Source: a virus. Taken from it: a stretch of DNA of 41,030 bases. The position numbers and the translations under genes are program-made. The notes beneath the pieces were generated by a model. The model saw nothing but the letters and a program-made list of their open reading frames with translations, did not search any database and had not been told where the DNA came from. The stretch is taken from positions 1 through 41,030 of IMG/VR virus record IMGVR_UViG_3300032085_001587. The stretch is one strand, 5' to 3'. Positions 15,101 through 21,462 of the stretch are shown one piece after another (the first letter of the stretch is position 1; the number at the start of each line of letters is the position of its first letter).

Positions 15101-16902
15101 GTAGTAACACCGATTGATTCAGCACCAGTGATGAAACCTAGTGTTGAAACACCAGTAACAACTAATGATTCTGCTACAACATTTGCCGTGTAGGCAAGAC
15201 CAGTAATTGTGACCTCACCTTGAGAACCACTTAGAGAAATATTAGCTCCAGCAATAAGAGAGGTAACAATACCCGTTAGGTTATTACCATTCCCATAATA
15301 AGTTGCACCTGTAACAACACCTAAAGTTGTAATACCAGAGACAATAAGTGAGTTTGCACTTACCGTATTGAGTGTCGTAATACCACTAACAACTATTGAG
15401 TCTGTTAAAACATTTGCAGTATTGGCAATACCGGTGATTGTAACATTACCAATCGATTGGTCAATTGTTATATATGGACCAGCAGTAATAGTTGTTACAA
15501 TACCGGTAAGTTCAGTACCACGACCATAGTATGTCGTAATACCAACAGATGCACCAACAGTTGCACCTACTCCTGATGAGGTAATCTTAAAGTCGGCAAA
15601 GGATGAGATACCTACATCAACATTTAGTTGTGTGACAGAAGCAATACCACCGATTACATTCGTTGCAGTAGTGGAAAATCCGACACTTATACCTCCAGGA
15701 GAGGCTAAGTTAAATGCTGTGGTCGCAAATGATGCTGTTGAGGCAGTACCAATCAGATTACCATAGACAGTGACGGCAGCACCAGCAAATGTATTAGTGA
15801 TGATACCGGCATTGATTTCAACAACACCTAAAGTAGAAATACCAGTATTATTAACACTTAAGGAAGTAACAGAAGCAATACCACCGATTACATTCGTTGC
15901 AATAGTGGCAAATCCGACACTTATACCTCCAGGAGAGGCTAAGTTAAATGCTGTGGTCGCAAATGATGCTGTGGTCGCAAATGATGCTGTGGAAGCAGTA
16001 CCAATTAGGTCGCCATAAACAGTGACGGCAGCACCAGCAGTAGCGGTTATGATACCGGCATTGATTTCAACAACACCTAAAGTAGAAATACCAGTATTAT
16101 TAACACTCAATTGTGTGACTGATGCTGCACCACCGACTACACTGGTCGATACACCAGCTTGCTCAACATAAGTCTGTTGTGAAACAGTAATTGTTGCAAT
16201 ACCACCATTATTTCCACCAGTGACAGTAACATCTAGTCCTCTAAAGTCTAGACCAGAATAAGTGGTTCCTAAACCTACTTGGCCACCTTCATCAAATATA
16301 AGAATACCCTCAACAGCTCCCGCGGGTGCAGAAGCTACCCATTGTGGAGGATTATTTGGTCCTCTTGATGCGAGAATAAGATTGGTGCTTCCACTCTCAA
16401 ATGCTGAAGTAATACCTGGTTGTGCCTGATATAATAACTGACCTGTCGCTCCGCCGTAGATATTAGTTGCGTTCGTTGCACTCGTAATACCTGTCAGTCC
16501 AGTACCAGCACCAGTAAATGTGGTTGCAGTAAGAGCACCAGATACAAAGGTATCAACTAAATTAGAAGGACCATTGACAGTGAATGCCGTACCAACTGTA
16601 GCAACACCAGTAATATTAAGATCTTTAGCTACAATTTCATCAAATACTACATCATCTTTTACATATAAATCTCCACCAACATATAAGTCACTTCCAAAAG
16701 TTCCTACACCAACGAATGTAGAGACTCCAGATACATATAAATCTTCTGAAATATTAACCGAACCTACTACATCTACTGCATTCTCTGAGGTAGATGTATT
16801 GACTCCAATACGACCAATTACCTCCAGTGAAGTTTTACCATCACTAAAAGAAGATATACCTACTTTAAGGTCCTTAAAATCTTTACTGGTGTACTTTGTC
16901 AT
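9142..16902 (-). CDS. giant repeat tail fibre with S74 chaperone domain
   Basis: A 2586-residue virion protein, very probably a tail or side fibre. Residues 1-700 carry beta-rich segments of the kind seen in T4-like cyanophage structural proteins (ISEDLYVSGVSTF, AGTGLTGI). Residues about 714-2437 consist of about 100 copies of a 17-residue unit, NTTG-xx-NNFLG-xx-AG-xx, expected to form a long beta-solenoid. The C-terminal 112 residues, from SDIRDK (Ser2475), form a Peptidase_S74 intramolecular chaperone, with the usual GFSAQEVAELEGDE and a coiled coil (VNAIKELDVENQELKERLSS); such domains trimerise the fibre and cleave themselves before that Ser. It starts six bases after the upstream structural gene and has no late box of its own. 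The frame is intact across the repeats. Confidence 0.9.
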   Translation of the reverse strand: MTKYTSKDFKDLKVGISSFSDGKTSLEVIGRIGVNTSTSENAVDVVGSVNISEDLYVSGVSTFVGVGTFGSDLYVGGDLYVKDDVVFDEIVAKDLNITGVATVGTAFTVNGPSNLVDTFVSGALTATTFTGAGTGLTGITSATNATNIYGGATGQLLYQAQPGITSAFESGSTNLILASRGPNNPPQWVASAPAGAVEGILIFDEGGQVGLGTTYSGLDFRGLDVTVTGGNNGGIATITVSQQTYVEQAGVSTSVVGGAASVTQLSVNNTGISTLGVVEINAGIITATAGAAVTVYGDLIGTASTASFATTASFATTAFNLASPGGISVGFATIATNVIGGIASVTSLSVNNTGISTLGVVEINAGIITNTFAGAAVTVYGNLIGTASTASFATTAFNLASPGGISVGFSTTATNVIGGIASVTQLNVDVGISSFADFKITSSGVGATVGASVGITTYYGRGTELTGIVTTITAGPYITIDQSIGNVTITGIANTANVLTDSIVVSGITTLNTVSANSLIVSGITTLGVVTGATYYGNGNNLTGIVTSLIAGANISLSGSQGEVTITGLAYTANVVAESLVVTGVSTLGFITGAESIGVTTIYTENIVGGTATFSGNVTIGGTLTYEDVSSVDTVGFVTARSGLNVGYSTGPSGIGATILPDGNATFAGTVTATSFAGISSFAKELRQDADGNIFAGDATTGGGYDPSTGSACFNIFMGCNAGNSITDGCYNNFLGNSAGRCNTTGGFNNFFGANAGLSNTTGGFNNFLGSNAGSSNTTGNYNNFLGSNAGYNNTTGKKNNFLGQDAGRRNTTGNNNNFLGSNAGYNNTTGTHNNFLGANAGLSNTTGTFNNFFGCNAGLSNTTGSDNNFLGRNAGRCNTTGCFNNFFGCNAGCSNTTGTGNNFIGQDAGRSNITGTCNVAIGQGAGYGNTTGTQNIFLGFRSGFAAGGSGSYNFFAGEYAGQFNTTGGCNVFIGRRTGRCNTTGGSNFFVGYLAGFSNTTGTSNNFIGREAGGNNTTGSNNNIIGEASGRFNTTGSGNNFFGQCAGRYNISGNCNNFIGWGAGFSNTTGGFNNFFGSNAGLSNTTGSCNNMIGRGAGQCATVTGQHNNFLGTYAGKCASGSGTHNNFMGFCAGTFNTTGGSNNFLGFSAGRFNTTGTSNNFLGNYAGRSNTTGNYNNFLGQFAGRYNTTGNNNNFLGNYTGFSNTTGNNNNFFGSSAGKCNTTGGSNNFFGPSAGRCNTTGSCNNFLGRNAGYANTTGSCNNFLGASAGSCNTTGNNNNFFGYLAGFSNTTGSCNNMIGRGAGQCATVTGQHNNFLGTYAGKCASGSGTHNNFMGFCAGTFNTTGGSNNFLGFSAGRFNTTGTSNNFLGNYAGRSNTTGNYNNFLGQFAGRYNTTGNNNNFLGNYTGFSNTTGNNNNFFGSSAGKCNTTGGSNNFFGPSAGRCNTTGSCNNFLGRNAGYANTTGSCNNFLGASAGSCNTTGNNNNFFGYLAGFSNTTGSCNNMIGRGAGQCATVTGQHNNFLGTYAGKCASGSGGYNNFFGLSAGFCNTTGGSNNFLGVQAGYCNTTGCFNNFLGNGTGISNTTGSCNNMIGRGAGQCATVTGQHNNFLGTYAGKCASGSGNNNNFFGSNAGLLNTTGSFNNFLGRSAGYLNTTGGCNNFLGHYAGRNNTTGGYNNFFGFNAGLCNTTACHNNFLGSCAGLSNTTGSFNNFLGNSAGRNNTTGGYNNFFGQFAGCSNTIGRKNNFLGHDAGRLNTTGCFNNFLGAYAGRSNTTGSDNNFLGRNAGRSNTTGSENIFLGNGAGYCNTTGCRNIIMMRGAGSCNTTGSHNHFFGNYAGKLNTTGSYNNFLGLNAGFSNTTGSYNNFLGRYAGRCNTTGTDNNFLGHGTGLSNTTGSCNNMIGLGAGKCATVTGQHNTFLGTYAGKCASGSGGYNNFMGFCAGTFNTTGNYNNFLGLSAGTFNTTGNYNNFFGNSAGCSNTTGGFNNFLGNIAGRYNTTGGSNNFLGQNAGLCNTTGSFNNFLGTNVGCYNTTGGSNNFLGSSAGRYNTTGNYNNFLGLDAGRSNTSGSCNNMIGLGAGKCATVTGQHNTFLGTYAGKCASGSGNNNNFFGLSAGFNNTTGTSNNFLGDYAGYNNTTGGTNNFLGNAAGFSNTTGTRNNFLGQGAGRCNTTGSSNNFLGCGAGFSNTTGSFNNFLGAYAGCYNTTGGSNNFLGNGAGRCNTTGTRNNFLGAYAGLSNTTGSCNNMIGVGAGQCATVTGQHNTFLGTYAGKCASGSGNNNNFLGFSAGYCNTTGTSNNFFGFYAGKFNTTGCFNTFIGREAGCSNTTGSHNVHIGCQAGQNADADYNIFIGRYSGRNSTGGCNNFLGLNAGFSNTTGTHNNFLGQCTGYCNTTGGYNNFLGRDAGRSNTTGTHNNFLGYQAGCNNTAGSNNLAFGQNAGQTTGTPSGLINLTTSSNCIVMGNANHSCAAIQVAWTVISDIRDKCVYGDVPHGRGFLQNINPIKYSFKNRETNEVTDERVRYGFSAQEVAELEGDETIIASKSNIDKWGVTHEHLLPVLVNAIKELDVENQELKERLSSLEEKVNSLLNN
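9590..14760 (-). repeat. about 100 tandem 51-bp coding repeats
   Basis: On the plus strand the units show two nearly invariant DNA blocks, CCTAAGAAGTTATTA and TTCCAGTGGTGTT, separated by short variable codons. The span divided by 51 gives about 101 units. Each encodes NTTG-xx-NNFLG-xx-AG-xx. Seven places carry a longer double cassette with CATVTG and CASGSG in place of NTTG. Unit borders near both ends are degenerate. Confidence 0.92.
12368..13658 (-). repeat. 618-bp near-perfect tandem duplication in the fibre gene
   Basis: 12368-13040 and 12986-13658 appear identical base for base with an offset of 618 bp. The match breaks at 12367/12985 (G versus A) and at 13041/13659 (A versus G). The duplication adds 206 residues, about 12 repeat units, and keeps the frame. 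Confidence 0.9.
15632..15990 (-). repeat. near-identical direct repeats in the fibre N-terminal part
   Basis: About 105 bp starting at 15632 recurs, with few changes, starting at 15866 (offset 234 bp), encoding NLASPGGISVGF-type segments. The right copy also carries an 18-bp tandem duplication (15951-15986, encoding two FATTAS units). A further pair of matching blocks lies near 15822 and 16071. Confidence 0.7.
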
Positions 16903-16907
16903 CGTTA

Positions 16908-17255
16908 TTACTGATTAAGTGTCTCTAAGATAGATGAAATAAATTTCACGTCAGTATTGCTACTTGAAGATATAACAAGAGAATCTCCAGTTTCAAGAAC
17001 AAGTTTACCTCCAAGGAGATTAGCAGCATCATTTGCTGGTACCGGGAAACCCTTTAAAATTTCAGTAGTTACCGCAATACCTGCATTAGTAGTTCTTTCG
17101 TGAGAAAAATTAATAGTTTGTGTATTACTACCAATGTTGGCGGTTTGTGCTAAAAGGACAATAGCACTATAACCAGTAGGTGCCGTATAGATACCTACCG
17201 TATTGAGTCCGACAACCCCTGTGATTGTCTGATAATTATTGAGGGCTAATGCCAT
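16908..17255 (-). CDS. small virion structural protein
   Basis: A 115-residue beta-rich protein: MALALNNYQTITGVVGLNTV, then APTGYSAIVLLAQTANIGSNTQTINFSHE, ending FISSILETLNQ. It resembles small structural proteins I remember from T4-like cyanophages next to large fibre-type genes. ATG 17255 begins one base after the upstream stop, and a strong AGGAGGAG lies within the end of the upstream gene. It is followed six bases later by the giant fibre gene, suggesting a partner, connector or decoration of the fibres; that is inference. Confidence 0.7.
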   Translation of the reverse strand: MALALNNYQTITGVVGLNTVGIYTAPTGYSAIVLLAQTANIGSNTQTINFSHERTTNAGIAVTTEILKGFPVPANDAANLLGGKLVLETGDSLVISSSSNTDVKFISSILETLNQ

Positions 17256-17256
17256 T

Positions 17257-20200
17257 TTATGAATCTCCTCCTAATGCGAGAATGTAAGGTGTAATGTTGG
17301 CAAAGAGACTTCTCTTGTAAGCATTACCAGTAATAGATCCTTCTAGTTGGTTAATGATAACTCCTTTACCAATCTTGAAGTTACCTGCTTGATCGGTAGA
17401 AGTAAAGACAACCAAACCTCCATTTTTATCTACAATTTCATTCTCTGGAATTGCTATACCACCTCTTTGCGGAAGTGCAGTAAGTGCAGTATTACCAGAA
17501 CCAATATATTCAAATGCCTGAGATGAAGCAAGTACTCTACTTTGTTTGAAGAATGGAACTGTTGTTCCTACACCAACCGCATAAGGTACATTTTCAGTGA
17601 ATGTTACAGTAGTGATACCTCCAACAACTGGAGTTGCACTACTGACCACATAGTATGTAGGCAAGACATCAGGAGCGCCTGTAGCAGACCCAGTGAAGGA
17701 TACCGTAGGTGTTCCTGTATAACCCCTACCATTAGAAATCATATCTACAGAAGTCACAGAACCATCAGTCAGTTGTGCAACACCTGTTGCCTTGATACCC
17801 CATGATTCCGAAGGATCGGAGAATGTAACAGTTGGTGGTGTTGTATAACCAGAACCACCACTTGTAATAATAACACCTTTAATAGAGTTATAAATCGAAT
17901 CAAAATATACAATCTGACCATCGTAAGGTAATGATGTAAATGTTTCTACTTGACCACCAGAATGATAAAGTGATGGATATGTAGAGACACCAACATAAGA
18001 AGTAAATTCAGTTGGTGATGTAACACTATTTACGGCAAAGATATTACCAAATGACCCATTGGGGAATGATGAGATTGTACTGATTGCAACCTGACCACCA
18101 TCAATATAACTGTGTGCAATTGTCGAAGGTCCAACATTAACAGTAATATTTGTTGCCCCTACACTGATAACATCAAACACATGATTAGGTACTCCATTAT
18201 TATCACCAGATGCAGGTGGGAAGAATGCGGTTGAAGGACCACCACCAGAGTCACATCTGAATACCAAATCAGTCATTGTAACACTGATACCAGCAACAAC
18301 ATTATGTTCTACATCAGTAGAAATTGTCATAACACCTGTGATGTTATTATATGTTGCAGTAGTAATACCATAATAAGGTGTATTAGTAGTCGTTCCACCT
18401 TCTACATATTCGTGAACAATAGTTGAAATACCAACATTTACAACAAACTGATTATCATCAGGAATTTCCTGAACACTAAATCTCGAAGTAGTTGCTCCAT
18501 TACCATCACCAGCTGCAGGTGGGAAGAACGCTGTAGAGAATCCACCACCAGAATTACATCTGAATACCAAGTTGTTAAGATTGACTGCCGTTTTATAATT
18601 CAGATTATGGTCTGAATTAGTGGTAACAGTCATTATACCGGTTGATGCAGTATAAGATGCTGTTGTGATACCAAACTGTGAAGGTCTCAGTGTTGATGTA
18701 CCACCATTAACATAAGTGTGTACAATAGTAGAGATACCTACATCAACAACAAACTGATTGTTTGCGGGTATTTCTTCTACAATAAATCTACTCGTAGAAG
18801 GGCCGTTGCCATCACCACCAGCTGGTGGGAAGAATGCGGTTGAAGGACCACCACCAGAGTTACACTGGAAGACCAGTTGATTTAAATCAATTGCAGACCT
18901 TCTGTTGAAGTTATGTGCTGCACTAGTTGTAACAGTCATTATACCCGTAGATTGGGTATATGTTACTGCAGAAACACTAAATGGAACCTGTTGTGCGGTT
19001 GATACTTCTCTTACAACATCTTTAGAGTCACAAGAGAACTTCAGATTTCTCATGGAGACTGACATACCAACATTGAAATCGTGGTTGGTTGCCGTTGTAA
19101 TTGTAGTCAGACCAGTTACATTATCGTATGTTGCATTTGTAACATTGACACTATCAACACCAATGTCAATTGGGAATACATTTGAACCCGCAGATGTAAA
19201 TTCAGTAACAGTTCCAATAAAGTTTGTGGGACCAATACCATCTGCAACCAGACCCAATCTACCAAAGGAAGAGTTGGAGTTTGTTAGGTCACACTGACCA
19301 CCGTTGATACAAACAATACTTTGGTCATTGTAGATAGTAAAGATTGAAACTAACTGAGCATAACCTTCATTAGAGATTGAAACACCAATACCACCCTGAT
19401 TGAGTTGAGTATAGGAGTCAACATTCATTGCTCTGGTGTCACCAATGACATGTCTACCATCAATCTTCATACCAATACTGTTGGAGATGAAGTTTGTACA
19501 GTTTCTAATGTAAGGACCCTGTGTCACATAAGACGGTTTGTTGGGATTGAAGGAGATAATTGCCTTACCTTCATTCAATGTTCCAGTGAAGGACATATTC
19601 TCAACATAACTACCATTCGCAACATAAATCAAATCCTCATCAGGATTTTGTGGAATGATTGAAACTTCTCTCAAACTATCACCGAGAAGAGTGACCTGTT
19701 CTGGAAGAATGATTGGGTTATTTTCTGAATAATTACCAGCAGAAATTCTAACGACTGTACTTGCTTCTGCAATCGTAAGAGCAGAACCAACAGTTCTCTT
19801 TGCGGTAGAAAGGAGATAACCATCGTTCTCATCATTACCATCAGGAGTAACATAGATTTGGTTGGTAACAGATACCAGACCAACAACATTAGTCAGGTTT
19901 GAGCCATCACCATAGAATGCTGTAGCACTTACAATACCGGTGTTACCATACATTGTAACTGCGGCACCGACAGATGCAATACCAGAGACATACAGACTGT
20001 CAGTTACAGTTAAGAAACCAACTGTGGATACTCCAGTTACTTCAAGGAATTGAGTAGTGGTAACACCAGCTACTTCAAGGAATTGAGTAGTGGTAACACC
20101 AGTAACACCAAGGTTACCTGCGACAATACCTACCTTCAGAGTTGCAATGGTAGAAACACCAGTGACAACCATATTGGCTGTAGTTGTGACCCCAGAAACA

Positions 20201-21060
20201 CGAAGGTCATTATCTACAACTACATTACCACCAGTAAGTGTTGTAATACCAATAACTTCCAATGAAGTTGCAGAGGAGATGTAACCACTTTGTAAGTTTG
20301 TAGCAATACCTGCAAACTGTGCCCTACGAACATCTAATGATGTCTTAGGATCAATATAGATTGGATTTGAGGTTCCCTGTGCCAACAAGATATTACCTGT
20401 GACACCAACGGGAAGGAATATTGTGGTATCAGGTGCACTTTGAATAGGAATTCTACCAGCAGAACCACCCTCCAGATTTGTTGCGATACCCGCCTTATCG
20501 GTATATGTATCAATTGCCCCAAGATCTTTCCATATAGGTGCTCCAGTTCCGGTTGATACAAGAATTTGCTCGGAAGTACCAACCCCAGTAAATCCAGTAT
20601 CGTTAAGAGCCGCCTGATACAGAACTGCACCACTTGCCCCACCCTTTACATCAGTTGCAAGACCAGCGTTTGCTGCATACTCAGCAAACGCCACAACGTT
20701 CGCAGAAATAGTGACTCTACCTTGACCAGATACCGGACTGATTAGAATACCATCACCAGCAACAATTGTTGTAACAATACCTGTTAGATTTACTCCATCA
20801 CCAAAATAAGTTGCATTAGTGATAATACCGGCAGTGGTGATGCCAGTAAGAGATGAATTAAATAATGATGCACTATTGGTTGCGGTAAGAAACTTTGTAG
20901 TTAATCCCCCACCAACCAGGACATCGTTCGTTACCCCAATACCCAGTGCGGTAAGTATTCCAGTAACAGTAAAATTTCCACTTACCGTAGAAGGACCTAC
21001 AATAATAGGACCACTGTTATTGAACCTATTGGTTATCTTGTCGGCCCTAAGTAAAGACAT
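17257..21060 (-). CDS. large virion structural protein with pectin-lyase-like helix
   Basis: A 1267-residue protein. Residues 1-395 are repetitive beta segments with AGVTTTQFLEV and VSGIASVGAAVTMYG. From about residue 400, IYVTPDGNDENDG and TAKRTVGSALTIAEAS begin a right-handed beta-helix/pectin-lyase-like region running to about 620, with QLVSIFTIYNDQSIV and LTNSNSSFGRLGLV. Residues about 695-990 contain three 101-residue modules with CNSGGGPSTAFFPPAGG cores. The C-terminus (GGITTVTFTENVPYAVG, ending ITPYILALGGDS) is well ordered. It is transcribed from a near-perfect late promoter (21095-21088), 28 nt before the ATG. Likely a baseplate-attached or fibre-base protein; it shares the QLVSIF/NSN block with the 1629-residue protein. 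Confidence 0.8.
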   Translation of the reverse strand: MSLLRADKITNRFNNSGPIIVGPSTVSGNFTVTGILTALGIGVTNDVLVGGGLTTKFLTATNSASLFNSSLTGITTAGIITNATYFGDGVNLTGIVTTIVAGDGILISPVSGQGRVTISANVVAFAEYAANAGLATDVKGGASGAVLYQAALNDTGFTGVGTSEQILVSTGTGAPIWKDLGAIDTYTDKAGIATNLEGGSAGRIPIQSAPDTTIFLPVGVTGNILLAQGTSNPIYIDPKTSLDVRRAQFAGIATNLQSGYISSATSLEVIGITTLTGGNVVVDNDLRVSGVTTTANMVVTGVSTIATLKVGIVAGNLGVTGVTTTQFLEVAGVTTTQFLEVTGVSTVGFLTVTDSLYVSGIASVGAAVTMYGNTGIVSATAFYGDGSNLTNVVGLVSVTNQIYVTPDGNDENDGYLLSTAKRTVGSALTIAEASTVVRISAGNYSENNPIILPEQVTLLGDSLREVSIIPQNPDEDLIYVANGSYVENMSFTGTLNEGKAIISFNPNKPSYVTQGPYIRNCTNFISNSIGMKIDGRHVIGDTRAMNVDSYTQLNQGGIGVSISNEGYAQLVSIFTIYNDQSIVCINGGQCDLTNSNSSFGRLGLVADGIGPTNFIGTVTEFTSAGSNVFPIDIGVDSVNVTNATYDNVTGLTTITTATNHDFNVGMSVSMRNLKFSCDSKDVVREVSTAQQVPFSVSAVTYTQSTGIMTVTTSAAHNFNRRSAIDLNQLVFQCNSGGGPSTAFFPPAGGDGNGPSTSRFIVEEIPANNQFVVDVGISTIVHTYVNGGTSTLRPSQFGITTASYTASTGIMTVTTNSDHNLNYKTAVNLNNLVFRCNSGGGFSTAFFPPAAGDGNGATTSRFSVQEIPDDNQFVVNVGISTIVHEYVEGGTTTNTPYYGITTATYNNITGVMTISTDVEHNVVAGISVTMTDLVFRCDSGGGPSTAFFPPASGDNNGVPNHVFDVISVGATNITVNVGPSTIAHSYIDGGQVAISTISSFPNGSFGNIFAVNSVTSPTEFTSYVGVSTYPSLYHSGGQVETFTSLPYDGQIVYFDSIYNSIKGVIITSGGSGYTTPPTVTFSDPSESWGIKATGVAQLTDGSVTSVDMISNGRGYTGTPTVSFTGSATGAPDVLPTYYVVSSATPVVGGITTVTFTENVPYAVGVGTTVPFFKQSRVLASSQAFEYIGSGNTALTALPQRGGIAIPENEIVDKNGGLVVFTSTDQAGNFKIGKGVIINQLEGSITGNAYKRSLFANITPYILALGGDS
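18085..18975 (-). repeat. three 303-bp coding modules
   Basis: Three consecutive about 303-bp segments encode the same 101-residue module (TGIMTV, HN, LVF-C-SGGG, STAFFPPA-GDGNG, FVV-VGISTIVH-Y--GG). The SGGG cores lie near 18840, 18535 and 18235 on the minus strand. A single-domain expansion inside the 1267-residue protein. Confidence 0.8.
20039..20104 (-). repeat. 33-bp tandem duplication
   Basis: The block around TTCAAGGAATTGAGTAGTGG occurs at 20041 and again at 20074, an exact 33-bp offset, doubling an 11-residue segment (GVTTTQFLEV-A). Confidence 0.75.
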
Positions 21061-21087
21061 TATCTATAATGTTTTATCCGTTGTTTT

Positions 21088-21095
21088 TATTTATA
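21088..21095 (-). promoter_or_regulatory. late promoter, perfect TATAAATA
   Basis: The minus strand reads the complete T4 late consensus TATAAATA at 21095-21088, 28 nt before the ATG of the 1267-residue structural gene. It faces away from the plus-strand copy at 21105-21112. Confidence 0.75.
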
Positions 21096-21104
21096 CCCGA
21101 TACA

Positions 21105-21112
21105 TATAAATA
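21105..21112 (+). promoter_or_regulatory. late promoter, perfect TATAAATA
   Basis: The plus strand reads TATAAATA at 21105-21112, 23 nt before ATG 21136 of the only plus-strand gene. Only nine bases separate it from the opposing late box. Confidence 0.72.
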
Positions 21113-21135
21113 TTTTTCAGGTATGATGATATATC

Positions 21136-21456
21136 ATGAAAAAAGGCGAATTCTGTCCGTTAATCCAAAAGAAGTGTGTTGAAGAAAAGTGTGCTTGGTA
21201 CACATGTGTAAGAGGAACAAATCCTAATACCGGTCAAGAAATTGATGAATGGAAATGTGCCATGTCTTGGATGCCTATGATGGCAGTAGAGATTGCACAA
21301 AAGTCAAATCAAACTGGAGCTGCTGTAGAAAGTTTCAGAAATGAAGTAGTAGAAGCAAATCATCAAAATCAACAACTTTATGCTCATGCCCTTCAACAGG
21401 GAATCAATGTTGCTCAAATAACACCCATTAACCCCCCTATGATAGGGGGTGAATAA
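21136..21456 (+). CDS. cysteine-rich conserved-type phage protein, only plus-strand gene
   Basis: A 106-residue cytoplasmic protein starting MKKGEFCPLIQKKCVEEKCAWYTCVRGTNPNTGQ. Cysteines at 7, 14, 19, 24 and 42 near the N-terminus could bind zinc or an iron-sulfur cluster; the order C-x6-C-x4-C-x4-C then a Trp-x-Cys is suggestive but unproven. The remainder is a polar helix (AAVESFRNEVVEANHQNQQLYAHA) and a Pro-rich tail (ITPINPPMIGGE). I recall such proteins in T4-like cyanophages and pelagiphages, unnamed. It sits between divergent structural operons and has its own late promoter. Ribosome site weak. Confidence 0.72.
   Translation: MKKGEFCPLIQKKCVEEKCAWYTCVRGTNPNTGQEIDEWKCAMSWMPMMAVEIAQKSNQTGAAVESFRNEVVEANHQNQQLYAHALQQGINVAQITPINPPMIGGE
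21433..21449. terminator. hairpin between convergent genes, bidirectional terminator candidate
   Basis: CCCCCTA (21433-21439), three-base loop, TAGGGGG (21443-21449). On the plus strand it lies in the last codons of the 106-residue gene, and CCTTTTTAC follows downstream across the stop. On the minus strand it follows the stop of the 872-residue gene (21463) by 14 nt, with a weak T tail. Confidence 0.45.
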
Positions 21457-21462
21457 GAATAT

